Of a stretch of 64,000 bases of DNA, positions 50,638-60,039 are shown piece after piece; the stretch's first letter is position 1; every line of letters begins with the position of its first letter. Under the pieces are notes generated by a model, which had not been told where the DNA came from, made no database searches, and worked only from the letters and a program-made list of their open reading frames with translations. The stretch comes from Methanobacterium sp. UBA279. GTDB taxonomy: Archaea > Methanobacteriota > Methanobacteria > Methanobacteriales > Methanobacteriaceae. The stretch lies in contig DAQK01000015.1 in assembly GCA_002502855.1 (NCBI GenBank), forward strand, positions 42,156 through 106,155, given 5' to 3'. Both the position numbers and the translations under genes were made by a program.

Positions 50638-51206
50638 TTGCCATTTTGTAAAATTTTTAATGCTGTTAACTATAGTTTGGAATCTGATCTTGTAGGTACA
50701 GAGGAATCCATTGGCACATCTGATATAGAGAGATTGGAAAAAAATAAGGATGTTATTGGACTTATCGATGTTTTAAAATATGGTAATCCTGAATCAAGGG
50801 CTTATACAGCTATTTCTTTAGGTAGGTTGAGGAATGAAAGGGCCTTCCAACATCTTTTTGGATGCAATAAATGATGAAGATCCCATTGTCAGAGCAAAAT
50901 GTCATTGTAGCCTTGTCTAGTTTTAAAAATAGAAAGTTTCTGGAGATTATATTGCCTGAAATCCATGATGAAAATTATAAGGTAAGAGAAGGGAAGATAA
51001 AAGGTTTTTGAAAGGATGGGGGAGACGTGGCCTTTGAAAATATAGTTAAAGGTTTAAAGGATGAACATCATGCTGTCAGGATAAGAGCGGCTATGTCTTT
51101 GGGTAACTTGGGCGATAAAAGAGCAGTAAAGTATCTCACCCCTGCTTTAGAGGATGAAAATGAAATGGCTAGGTCTAAAGTCGCTGAGTCAATCATAAAA
51201 AATTAA
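50638..51206 (+). pseudogene. HEAT-repeat (PBS-lyase-like) protein, frameshifted
   Basis: The first frame gives DVIGLIDVLKYGNPESRAYT and AISLGRLRNERAFQHLF, then stops. In other frames the repeats go on: LDAINDEDPIVRAKC, LPEIHDENYKVREG, FENIVKGLKDEHHAVRIRAA, MSLGNLGDKRAVKYL, and TPALEDENEMARSKVAE, ending at 51206. These are four or five HEAT units of about 31 residues. At least three frame changes are needed to join them. The gene follows the zinc-ribbon fragment, and the two may derive from one protein. Confidence 0.7.
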
Positions 51207-51350
51207 GGATGAAAAAGCTGCATCAATTATGAATTTAAAAGAGGACAAAAATGAAATTTAAAAGAGAATAAAAAAAGTATAAAAAAAATTTGTTGAATTG
51301 GAGATCGCATATTCTCCAATTAAATTTATTCTATGGTATTTGTTACAGGA

Positions 51351-52250
51351 TTAACCTGTGTATGTCTTAACCACGTAGTATCCGCCTATTGCACCGATGT
51401 GTTGTGACTTATACTTTGCGTAGTTCCAAGTTACCCATCCGTTACCAGTGTTGATCTGTGCCCATCTGTGAAGGGGATATGAGCCTCCAACACATTGCAC
51501 GATTCGCACTTTCACACCTATTGCGGAAAGTTTGTTGTATAACCAGGAACTGCTGGCCCAGCAGTCTCCCCATCCGATTTTTTCCATGGTTGTTGGATTG
51601 GAATTTCCCTGGGCACGTCTGAATGTTGCTTCTTTGTATCCAATGGCGTCGATTTTAGCTTGGGTACTGCCGGAAACAGTGCTTGGAGCACCCTCTCCGG
51701 AAGTGGTCTTCCATGGTGCTACTGATACTGTGTTGGGTAGTCGGTTGTTTGTTTTGTAGAAAGCAACAATCTTTGAGTAAGTGTAGATCAGGTTGTTAGG
51801 GTTCATTGTTCCTTTGGAAGTGCTTATGAAGTTGGGTAGCCTTCCGTAGGTGTTTACAAATGCGGTGATTTTACCGGCTAGTGTGACGTATTCACTTTTA
51901 GATAAGGTACCAGTCTTTACGTTTTCGACTGGTTTGGGTGCTTTGGAAACTGTTTTTACTGTAACTGATTTTTTAGTGTTTTTGTTCAGGTTTGTAACAG
52001 TTGAAGTTAACAGGTACATGTACTGTTCTGATGTTACCTTTTTTGTTCCGACTGTTACGGTGCTTGGAACTGTTTTTTTAGTTTCAACGTAATTTTTTAC
52101 TGTGTCTGAAGATTTAATTATAGAATCCGCATCTGCAGTAGTAGTATTAGCAGCAGAAACCGCGCTCACATTAACAAATAGTACTAATGCTAACAGCGTT
52201 ATCACTGTCAGAGTCAAATTTCTATTAATTATACCGCCTCCATGTCCCAT
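51351..52250 (-). CDS. pseudomurein-binding-repeat cysteine peptidase-like protein
   Basis: An exported 299-residue protein. A signal peptide (about 10-34, ending SAVSAA) is followed by pseudomurein-binding repeats, best seen in LAGKITAFVNTYGRLPNFIS and YSKIVAFYKTNNRLPNTVSV. The C-terminal domain is transglutaminase-like: GWGDCWASSSWLY with Cys230 and PLHRWAQIN with His261. This arrangement matches PeiW/PeiP-type (C71) pseudomurein endoisopeptidases. The expected third residue, Asp, appears to be Asn276 (TWNYAKY). It probably remodels the cell wall. The start could also lie 21 bases further in, after GGAGGCGG. Confidence 0.85.
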   Translation of the reverse strand: MGHGGGIINRNLTLTVITLLALVLFVNVSAVSAANTTTADADSIIKSSDTVKNYVETKKTVPSTVTVGTKKVTSEQYMYLLTSTVTNLNKNTKKSVTVKTVSKAPKPVENVKTGTLSKSEYVTLAGKITAFVNTYGRLPNFISTSKGTMNPNNLIYTYSKIVAFYKTNNRLPNTVSVAPWKTTSGEGAPSTVSGSTQAKIDAIGYKEATFRRAQGNSNPTTMEKIGWGDCWASSSWLYNKLSAIGVKVRIVQCVGGSYPLHRWAQINTGNGWVTWNYAKYKSQHIGAIGGYYVVKTYTG

Positions 52251-52308
52251 ATATAAAAAAAGTCTTTTTACGACTTTTTCTGGACTTAAACAAGTATCAC
52301 TTAATGAT

Positions 52309-52321
52309 CACTTATAAAGTT
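52309..52321 (-). promoter_or_regulatory. TATA box of the PMBR peptidase gene
   Basis: On the minus strand ACTTTATAAGTG lies about 60 bp before the annotated start. It fits the archaeal TATA element and would give a leader of roughly 35-40 nt. The 350 bp between this gene and the next minus-strand remnant hold no recognisable gene. Confidence 0.4.
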
Positions 52322-52598
52322 TGCGGTTTTTTCCTCACAAAAAGGACGTCTCAGAACTTCTTTTTAAAATTAAGGCCATTTTAAAAGGAATTGTAACAAC
52401 ATAAAAAGAATATTTGTATTTTAATCCCTTTTTAACCAATTAAACTCCTTTTTAAACTTCTTTTATCTAATAAGTTTCATTTAACACTATTTGCACCTTT
52501 CTACCATAAGCAATACTCTATAAAAAGATTGGAAAAAGGATTATTTGCCCTGTTAATCTTTCATATTAGGTTATAGGGGACTTTAAAAATAGTGGTAA

Positions 52599-52934
52599 TT
52601 AGGTACTGTTATTGGGTCTTTTATCTTTAGAATCTTTACTGTTAGGTTTTTTATCGGTATTTTCCTGGTTTGTGGTGGGGGTATTTTGTTTATTTTTCTG
52701 TGTATCTACAGTGCTTTTTGTATCTTCTACTGGCTGGCTTTGAAGGGTTGATGTGTTGTTGCCTGTTTGGTTTATCACGATGACCGTGGGAGATGTTTAA
52801 GTCGCAAGATAATATAGACCTGATAGTCCAGAAAGAGCAATAACCAGTACAAATATGAATCCAACTAAAAAGATGATTCTATAATTTTTTGGTTTCTTTT
52901 TTTCCCTTCTTGGAACAGATGATAACAAATTCAA
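52599..52934 (-). pseudogene. membrane-anchored Asn/Thr-rich protein with in-frame TAA
   Basis: From TTG at 52934 the frame reads MNLLSSVPRREKKKPKNYRI and a membrane helix (IIFLVGFIFVLVIALSGLSG), then TAA at codon 46. The same frame goes on without a shift for 65 codons: SPTVIVINQTGNNTSTLQSQ and a long polar tail rich in N, T, K and D, ending NNST. Together it would be a signal-anchored surface protein with N-glycosylation sequons. A single base change explains the interruption. No family is recognised. Confidence 0.6.
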
Positions 52935-53203
52935 CCCCCCCGCTACTTTTAGATGGAGTTAAATACTCTTCATACTTTTAAAAAGCGGGATTAATGTGTT
53001 ATATCATATCCATTTAAACCCTTGGTAATTTAATACTTTCACCATACTTGTTATGTAATTGATGGTTTAAGTATTTTTAACCTATTATTAAAAAAATAAT
53101 ATTAAAGGCTTTAAATTTAAAAAATAAGGTATAGTTTAACTTGAATTTAAAAAATTAAATAAGGAAATTGAAAATTTAAAATATTAAACTTATCAAGTCT
53201 TAT

Positions 53204-53476
53204 TTACTTGTTAAGCTGTATTTCTATGGCTGAAACGTTACTGTTTGAACCCTCTGCGTTTTGAATTTCTTCAGTTGATATTTCAATTGATCCGAGCTGT
53301 ACTTCGGGTATAAATTTATTTCTGACAATTTCTGCAACGTCTACAGCTCTGCTTATGGCTCTTCCACGAGCTTTAAGCATCACTTCTGAGACCCCGCCGT
53401 TCATCTGAGTCACTACAGCCAATACATAGTTCATTACTGGTTTATTTCCGATGTATACCACATTTTCCTCTGACAT
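53204..53476 (-). CDS. albA: DNA/RNA-binding protein Alba
   Basis: An archaeal chromatin protein of 90 residues. It has [20 protein letters not shown], with the lysine that is acetylated in Sulfolobus Alba at the conserved GKKPVMNY-type site, then [20 protein letters not shown] and an acidic C-terminal half. The start at 53476 has GGAGGT correctly spaced. A longer open frame adds unrelated residues. Confidence 0.96.
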   Translation of the reverse strand: MSEENVVYIGNKPVMNYVLAVVTQMNGGVSEVMLKARGRAISRAVDVAEIVRNKFIPEVQLGSIEISTEEIQNAEGSNSNVSAIEIQLNK

Positions 53477-53611
53477 CTGTTTGACCTCCAAGAGAATTTG
53501 AATTAATTGAATAATATGCATTCTATTATATATTTATTTTCGCTATATTCTATACTGCAATATTCTATTATTCACTGCAATGGATAAAAAAAAAATTTAT
53601 CCTTAAAAAGG

Positions 53612-56184
53612 TTCTCATGGAACAGATGAGCCCCCTTATTTTTGTCCACATAGTCAACTACTTAAGGACGGATGGAACACACCTCAGAAGTTCATGAAGA
53701 CAATTTAGGTGGTAATTTCATTGTTAGTGCATCACTCCTTTATGATTCAGCAGAGGAACTTATGGGAAGCGTTCATGTAGCACGTAATATCAATGAGCGT
53801 AAAAAAAGCTGAAGAAGCCATTCTATGGAATCAGCAGCGTGATGAACTTCCAGCAGATGTTTCCAGTAGATTGTTATCCAGTGAGAATCCGCAGACTGTT
53901 ATCGATGATCTCTGCGGGAAAATTATGGAGTTTTTAGACTACGATGTGTTTTTGAATTATCTGGTTGATGAGCAAAAGGGATGTCTGCATCTAAATGCAT
54001 ATTCAGGAATTCCAGAAAAAGAAGTTAAGGAAATTGAATGGTTAGATTATGGTGTTGCTGTCTGTGAATGTGGAGTTCTCGAATCACGTAGGATAATTGC
54101 CGAGAATATTTCTGAAACACTAGACCCTAGGACAGACCTGGTAAGGTTATATGGTGTGCAGGCCTACGCATGCCATCCCCTGATAATTGAAGGCCAAAGT
54201 ATAGGTACTCTTTCTATAGGTACTCTTTCATTTGGAACTAACTCACGTACCGGGTTCACAGATGAAGAGATAGAAGTGAGGACCGTTGCTGCTCATATCT
54301 CTATTGCCATGAACCGGCTTATTTCCAATCATGCCCTTAAAGAAGCTCATGACAATTTAGAAGAACAGGTAAATGAAAGAACTTCAGAATTAAAAAAAAC
54401 AGGCGGACCTGATCGATCTTACACATGATGCTATTCTTGTCCGTAATTTAAACGATGAAATAATCTTCTGGAATAAAGGCGCAGAAAAAATGTACGGATG
54501 GGATCAAAAAAACAGCACTGGGCAAATCATCCCATGAATTATTGAATTCTGAATTTCCCATTTCTATAGATGAAATTAAATCTGAAGTTTTGAAGCACAG
54601 TAGATGGGAAGGAGAATTGATCCATACTAAACGTGATGGTCATAAGATCATCGTTTCCAGCAGATGGTCCTTACAGAAAGATGAAAACAATGAGGTAACC
54701 GGTTTCCTGGAAATCAACGACGATATTACAGAAACCAAACAAGCAGAACGGGCATTAAAATTAGCCAACGCATATAACCATAGTTTTATTGAGGCCAGTA
54801 TAGATCCCCTGGTTACCATCGGTCCGGATGGTAAGATCACCGATGTAAATAAATCAACAGAGAAGGGTACTGGTTTTAACCGGGATGAACTTATGGGGAC
54901 TGACTTTTCTGATTACTTTACCCAACCGGATAAGGCCAGAGAGGGATATCAACTAGTTTTCCGAGTAGGTTCTGTTGTTGATTATCCTCTGGAGATTCAA
55001 AATAGGGATGGAGAAGTAACTCCGGTTTTATACAATGCTTCTGTTTATCGGAATGAAGATGGGGAAGTGATAGGTGTATTTGCAGCTGCCCGAGATATCA
55101 CTGAACGTAAACTTGCTGAAGCTGAGAAACAGAAGTTGTTGGAACAGGAGCAACAGTTAGCTGAAGAATTGATACTTTTAACGAAGTTAAATCAAATAAT
55201 TCCAACATTCCCATTATCATACTGACTGGATTAAAAGATGAAAATATAGGGATCAACGCTGTAAAGAAAGGTGCTCAAGACTACTTAATTAGGGGAGAGG
55301 TGGAATATAAATTATTAGAACGTTCTATCATACACTCCCTTGAACGTAAGAGGATAGAAATCGAATTACAAAAATATCATAAAATACTGGAGGAACAGGT
55401 TGAAGAGCGCACTAAAGAACTTGTTAATGCAAACTCTCTCTTGAAAATAGAAATAGATGAGCATAAGAAGACAGAAACACAACTGGAGAACCTTTTAATG
55501 GAGTTAAAACGTTCTAATAAGGAATTGGAGCAATTTGTATATGTTGCTTCTCATGATCTTCAGGAACCTTTAAGGATGGTTTCCAGTTTCACCCAGTTAT
55601 TGGAGAGAAAGTATAAAGGAAAACTAGATCAAGATGCAGATGATTACATTAAATTTGCTGTTGATGGTGCGCAAAGAATGCAGCAACTCATTAATGATCT
55701 TTTAGCTTATTCCAGGGTTTTACCACCGGTGGTAAAAAGTTCGAAATGGTGAATATGGAAAATATTCTGACCGAGAGTTTATCTAATTTGAAATTATCCG
55801 TGGAAGAAAAATAATGCAACCATAACCCATGAATCACTTCTCTATGTTAGAGCAGATCAATCTCAGGTAGTCCAACTATTCCAAAATCTTATTGGTAATG
55901 CCATAAAATTCAGGAGAGAAGAACCTCCTGAGATCCATATTTCCGCCCAAAATAGTGGAGATAAATGGATTTTTCAGGTATCCGATAACGGTATTGGAAT
56001 TGATCCTCAGTATGTAAACCATATTTTTAAGGTATTCCAGAGGTTGCATGGAAGGGAAAACTACCCTGGTACAGGTATAGGTTTATCCATATGCAAAAAG
56101 ATTGTAGAAAGACATGGTGGGGAAATGTGGGTAAATTCTAAGCTAGGTAAAGGTTCACAATTCTTTTTTACTATATCTAAATAG
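53612..56184 (+). pseudogene. hybrid sensor histidine kinase, decayed
   Basis: Pieces of a multi-domain kinase in several frames. Order: PAS end (GTDEPPYFCPHSQLLKDG, then EVHEDNLGGNFIVSASLLYD), GAF (about 53820-54330), two PAS domains (about 54400-55110), the tail of a receiver domain (PIIILTGLKDENIGINAVKK), coiled coil, HisKA with FVYVASHDLQEPLRM (phosphoacceptor His near 55550), and HATPase with [18 protein letters not shown] and GTGIGLSI. Lesions include an extra A in the A7 run near 53807, frame changes near 54400 and 54520, a large deletion near 55170-55200, and more near 55735 and 55800. It cannot make a full kinase. Confidence 0.85.
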
Positions 56185-56225
56185 ATATATAATTGAATGA
56201 AATCAATAAATTTAGGTATACAAAA

Positions 56226-56280
56226 GTTTATATGTGTTTTTAACATTTATTAATATATGATAACTATTAGGTGAACCTAA
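56226..56280 (+). promoter_or_regulatory. dtxR-feoB promoter with palindromic DtxR-type operator
   Basis: A TATA-like GTTTATATGTG (56226-56236) is followed by the perfect palindrome TTAGGTGAACCTAA (56267-56280), which ends at the base before the ATG. The palindrome resembles known DtxR/IdeR/MntR boxes (TTAGGTTAG...CTAACCTAA) and includes AGGTGA, the ribosome site. A further half site TTTAGGTATAC lies near 56210. Binding of the iron-loaded regulator would block its own transcription. Confidence 0.65.
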
Positions 56281-57051
56281 ATGCCACACAGTACTTCCGA
56301 TAAGAAACTCAGCGAAAATATCGAGGAATACCTGGAAACCATATACCGATTAAGCGATAATGGTGAAAGGGTTAAGACCACCGAAATATCAAAAACCCTG
56401 AACATTGCCCCTGGAAGCGTTACCCAGATGCTTCAAAAACTTAACAAAATGGGATATGTCGATTATTCACAATACAAAGGCGTTAAACTAACAGATACTG
56501 GTTTTAAAAAAGCTAAAAGTATCACACGTAAACACAGGCTACTGGAAAGATTCTTCCATGACATTTTAAAGCTTAAAAACAGCCTACTACATGAACAGGC
56601 CTGTGAAATGGAACATTCTTTATCAGACGATGCTGAAAGAGCACTCTGTCAGGTTCTAGAATATCCAGATACCTGTCCAGACGACTCCCCCATACCTGCC
56701 TGTGATTTCCCATTCACCAGCTGTGAAGAATGCATGGCCCGCAAAGAAGAAGTGGGAGAAGTGGGAAAGAGAAATGAAAACCTCATCCCCATAATGGACC
56801 TGAAAGACCACCAGGAAGGCAAGGTATCCTTTATCAGGGGAGACTACAAGATCATCCGAAGACTTCTGGACATGGGAATCACCATTGGTGCTAAAATCCG
56901 CGTGATGAAAGTCGCACCTTTAAAAGGTCCGGTGGAAGTCTCAATCAGGGGTTCTAAACTTGCAATCGGACGTGATATAGCCTGTAACGTATTCGTTGAA
57001 TTAACCAGAGACAGCAAAGCCACTACCAAGAGCCAAGCCACTGCCAAGTAA
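56281..57051 (+). CDS. DtxR-family metalloregulator with FeoA-like domain
   Basis: A 256-residue metal-dependent repressor. Residues 10-70 form the winged helix ([20 protein letters not shown] and [20 protein letters not shown]). A dimerisation and metal-binding domain follows, with [14 protein letters not shown] and [19 protein letters not shown] (about 95-125). Cys-rich [12 protein letters not shown] (about 141-152) is an extra site. The C-terminal 75 residues are an SH3-like FeoA domain ([22 protein letters not shown]). It is followed 27 bp later by feoB, so it controls ferrous uptake and probably itself. Confidence 0.92.
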   Translation: MPHSTSDKKLSENIEEYLETIYRLSDNGERVKTTEISKTLNIAPGSVTQMLQKLNKMGYVDYSQYKGVKLTDTGFKKAKSITRKHRLLERFFHDILKLKNSLLHEQACEMEHSLSDDAERALCQVLEYPDTCPDDSPIPACDFPFTSCEECMARKEEVGEVGKRNENLIPIMDLKDHQEGKVSFIRGDYKIIRRLLDMGITIGAKIRVMKVAPLKGPVEVSIRGSKLAIGRDIACNVFVELTRDSKATTKSQATAK

Positions 57052-57078
57052 AGTCAAAGTGATTCCGGAAGTAAGACA

Positions 57079-59061
57079 ATGGACAACCGATCAGAACAAA
57101 AGACATCAGCATTGTCCAATAGAAAACCAGAAGATGACAAGGAGGACACTATAACCATAGCTCTGGCCGGAAATGCCAACGTCGGAAAAAGCGTTATCTT
57201 CAACGAACTCACTGGTTCTAATCAGATTATTGGTAACTGGCCTGGTAAAACTGTAGAACTAGCGGAAGGTCACCTCCACTTTGAAGGCCATGAGATTGCT
57301 GTGGTTGATTTACCCGGTATTTACTCATTCTCCACCTATTCCATGGAAGAAGTTGTCTCCAGGGAATTTATAGCCTTTAAGAAACCAGACGTGGTGATAA
57401 ACGTCGTAGACGCCGCAATCTTGGAGAGGAATCTCTTTTTTACCATGCAGCTTATGGAAATGGAAGTCCCCATGGTGGTCTGCATCAACCAGGTGGACAT
57501 AGCCCAGCAAAAGGGAATAGTCATCGACACCGAGAAACTGGAAAAAGCACTGAAGGTGCCAGTGGTAGCCACGGTGGCAATCAGGGGAGAAGGACTCCAT
57601 GAACTGGTTGAACAGGCTGTTGAAATTGCGGGAAAATATCAAAAACCAAAACCACTGGAGTACGGTGCCGAGGTAGAAAACCGTATACGAATTTTAAGCG
57701 ATTACATAGACTCCAAAAAATTAGAACTGGAATATGCAACCCGCTGGGTGGCCATTAAACTACTGGAAAACGATCCAGAAATCCGGAGTTTAATACAGTC
57801 CAAATCAGAAGACGTGGTTAGAAGGGCCTACCAGCTTGCCACAGAAATAGAAGATATACACCAGGAACCATCCTTTGCAGTTATCGCCGCGGAAAGGTAC
57901 TCCATCGCCAACATGATAGTTCAGGGAGCTCAGATCAACACCAAGATCAAAACCAGCTTTTCAGAGAAACTGGATAGGCTGTTCACCCACCACATATTTG
58001 GATACGTAACATCAGCACTGGTGGTGGGCGGATTACTGCTGTGGACCTTCGTGGTTGGAGATTTCTTTTCAGGATTATTGGGGGATGCCTTAAGCTTCTT
58101 CCAACCAGTGGATCCACAGATAAGCGGGCCAATAGTGGGTATTTTATGGAACGGTGCCTTTGGAGGTTTAGTTGCTGGATTAACCTTGATAATACCCTTT
58201 GTAATTCCATTCTACTTGATGTTAAGCTTGATCGAAAATTCAGGAGTGCTCACCAGGGTGGCCTTCATGATGGACAGCCTCATGCATAAGATCGGCCTCC
58301 ATGGAAAAGCCCTGATACCCATGATCCTGGGTTATGGATGTAACGTACCAGCTATAGACAGTACCCGTATCCTGGAGACACGCCGTGAAAGACTCCTGGC
58401 CGCATTTGCAATTACCTTCGCCCCCTGCGCAGCGAGGACCATAGTGGTCCTGGGACTAGTGGCAGTTTACGTTAGTGTATGGTGGGCGATAGCACTCTAC
58501 GCCATCGATATACTGGTCATGTTCATAATGGGAAGGGTGGCCCTGAAGGTGGTCCCCGGCGAAACACCAGGCCTCATAATGGAAATACACTCATTTAAGC
58601 TTCCATCTATTTCAGTTGCACTTAAACAGACCTGGAGTAGAACCAAATCATTGATATACCTGGTATTTCCAGTGTACATTATCTCCAGTGCCGCGATACA
58701 AGCCCTATATGCATTCGGTGTTTTGACACCTATAGCCAATGCCCTGGCCCCCATAACTGTGGTATGGCTTGGCCTCCCGGTAGTAACTGGTCTGGTTTTA
58801 ATATTCGGTGTGGTTAGAAAGGAGTTCGTTTTACTGATACTGGTAACCCTCTTTGGAACCAACCTGGCCCCATTCTTCACCCCAGTGCAGTTCATTGTAC
58901 TGGCCCTAGTTAGCATGTTGTTCATCCCCTGTGTTGCGACCGTCACCGTTCTACTTAAGGAATTCGGATGGAAATCCACAACAACCATCGTTTTAGCCAA
59001 CTTCGCAACGGCAATAGTGGTAGGTGGGATAGCCTTAAGATTGCTCCTTCCATTCTTTTAA
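57079..59061 (+). CDS. feoB: ferrous iron transport protein B
   Basis: A GTPase-coupled Fe(II) permease of 660 residues. The cytosolic G domain has [20 protein letters not shown] (G1, about 28-47), NWPGKTVE (G2), VDLPGIYSF (G3), and CINQVD for G4, where the usual NxxD is kept with Gln second. A helical spacer follows to about 290. The membrane part has two Gate repeats: [22 protein letters not shown] and [14 protein letters not shown], and [15 protein letters not shown] near the end. feoA is not separate; its domain is fused to the upstream regulator. Confidence 0.96.
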   Translation: MDNRSEQKTSALSNRKPEDDKEDTITIALAGNANVGKSVIFNELTGSNQIIGNWPGKTVELAEGHLHFEGHEIAVVDLPGIYSFSTYSMEEVVSREFIAFKKPDVVINVVDAAILERNLFFTMQLMEMEVPMVVCINQVDIAQQKGIVIDTEKLEKALKVPVVATVAIRGEGLHELVEQAVEIAGKYQKPKPLEYGAEVENRIRILSDYIDSKKLELEYATRWVAIKLLENDPEIRSLIQSKSEDVVRRAYQLATEIEDIHQEPSFAVIAAERYSIANMIVQGAQINTKIKTSFSEKLDRLFTHHIFGYVTSALVVGGLLLWTFVVGDFFSGLLGDALSFFQPVDPQISGPIVGILWNGAFGGLVAGLTLIIPFVIPFYLMLSLIENSGVLTRVAFMMDSLMHKIGLHGKALIPMILGYGCNVPAIDSTRILETRRERLLAAFAITFAPCAARTIVVLGLVAVYVSVWWAIALYAIDILVMFIMGRVALKVVPGETPGLIMEIHSFKLPSISVALKQTWSRTKSLIYLVFPVYIISSAAIQALYAFGVLTPIANALAPITVVWLGLPVVTGLVLIFGVVRKEFVLLILVTLFGTNLAPFFTPVQFIVLALVSMLFIPCVATVTVLLKEFGWKSTTTIVLANFATAIVVGGIALRLLLPFF

Positions 59062-59181
59062 GTAAACAAACTCAGATGTTAGGGGGTTGTTCATTTTAAT
59101 ACCCCTACTTTTACTCATTTTTTTCCAAACTCAATTTTTTTTTGCGAAATATTGAAACAATTTCAGATACATAATTAACTT

Positions 59182-60039
59182 ATGAATTCTTTGACACTCT
59201 CAAAAATAGAGGTCCAAAGGTTAAAGGAATATATTGAATCTTCCCACCTGGAAAGAAAACCGGTAACCAACCAGTATGAGATACTCCGGGTTAAGGACCG
59301 GAACGTTAATTTAATTCTTTACAGTACCGGGAAACTGGTTTTTAATGAAAGTAGCAAAACTCTGGACGTTCTAAATTCCATCCTCGAGAGGGAGGAAGGC
59401 TTTGATTATTTCTTAGGTTCTGATGAAACAGGTAAAGGGGAATGGTACGGTCCACTGGTGGTGGTGGTAACTGCACTAACTCCGGAAGAGATAATCAAAC
59501 TTCGAATACTGGGTGTGAAGGATAGTAAAACCATGAAAACACCTAAAATTATAGAAACCGCTCTAAATATCAGGGAAATGGGAATTCCCTACGAGTCTAT
59601 TGTACTGGGTCCGGCAAGTTACAATAGGCTCTACAGGGAATTTAAAAGTGAAGGTAAATCCCTCAACGATCTAATGGCCTGGGCCCATTCCAAAATTATT
59701 CAAGAACTTTTAGGAAGACTCAAATTTAACCAAGCCCAGGTAATAATCGATAAATTCGACCAGAAAAAGACAGAGAAACGACTGGGAAACTACGATGAAA
59801 GCCGGGTCAAGATTATCCAGAAAACCGGTGCAGAAACTGAAACACCAGTAGCTGCCGCGAGCATCATAGCCAAGTCCCTCTTTGAAAAAGCAGTCAATGA
59901 ATTAAATGAAAAGTATGATTTAAATCTCAAGAACATGAGTCCTGAAGAAATAAACCCAGAGATACTACCGTACGTGGCTAAGGCCCATTTTAAAAACGTG
60001 AAAAGTTTATTGGGTAGGAGTGGTTTAGATGGAAAATAA
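59182..60039 (+). CDS. rnhC: ribonuclease HIII
   Basis: A type-2 RNase H that removes RNA from RNA/DNA hybrids. The 285-residue protein has an N-terminal substrate-binding domain (about 1-75, TBP-like in known RNase HIII) and a catalytic core with FLGSDETGKGEWYGPLVV (about 79-96), LGVKDSKTM, VIIDKFDQKKTEKRL (about 192-206), and ETPVAAASIIAKSLF. The acidic D-E-D-D set is visible. The long N-terminal domain and GSDETGKGE, not GxDExGRG, point to HIII over HII. Its last codons overlap polX. Confidence 0.88.
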   Translation: MNSLTLSKIEVQRLKEYIESSHLERKPVTNQYEILRVKDRNVNLILYSTGKLVFNESSKTLDVLNSILEREEGFDYFLGSDETGKGEWYGPLVVVVTALTPEEIIKLRILGVKDSKTMKTPKIIETALNIREMGIPYESIVLGPASYNRLYREFKSEGKSLNDLMAWAHSKIIQELLGRLKFNQAQVIIDKFDQKKTEKRLGNYDESRVKIIQKTGAETETPVAAASIIAKSLFEKAVNELNEKYDLNLKNMSPEEINPEILPYVAKAHFKNVKSLLGRSGLDGK

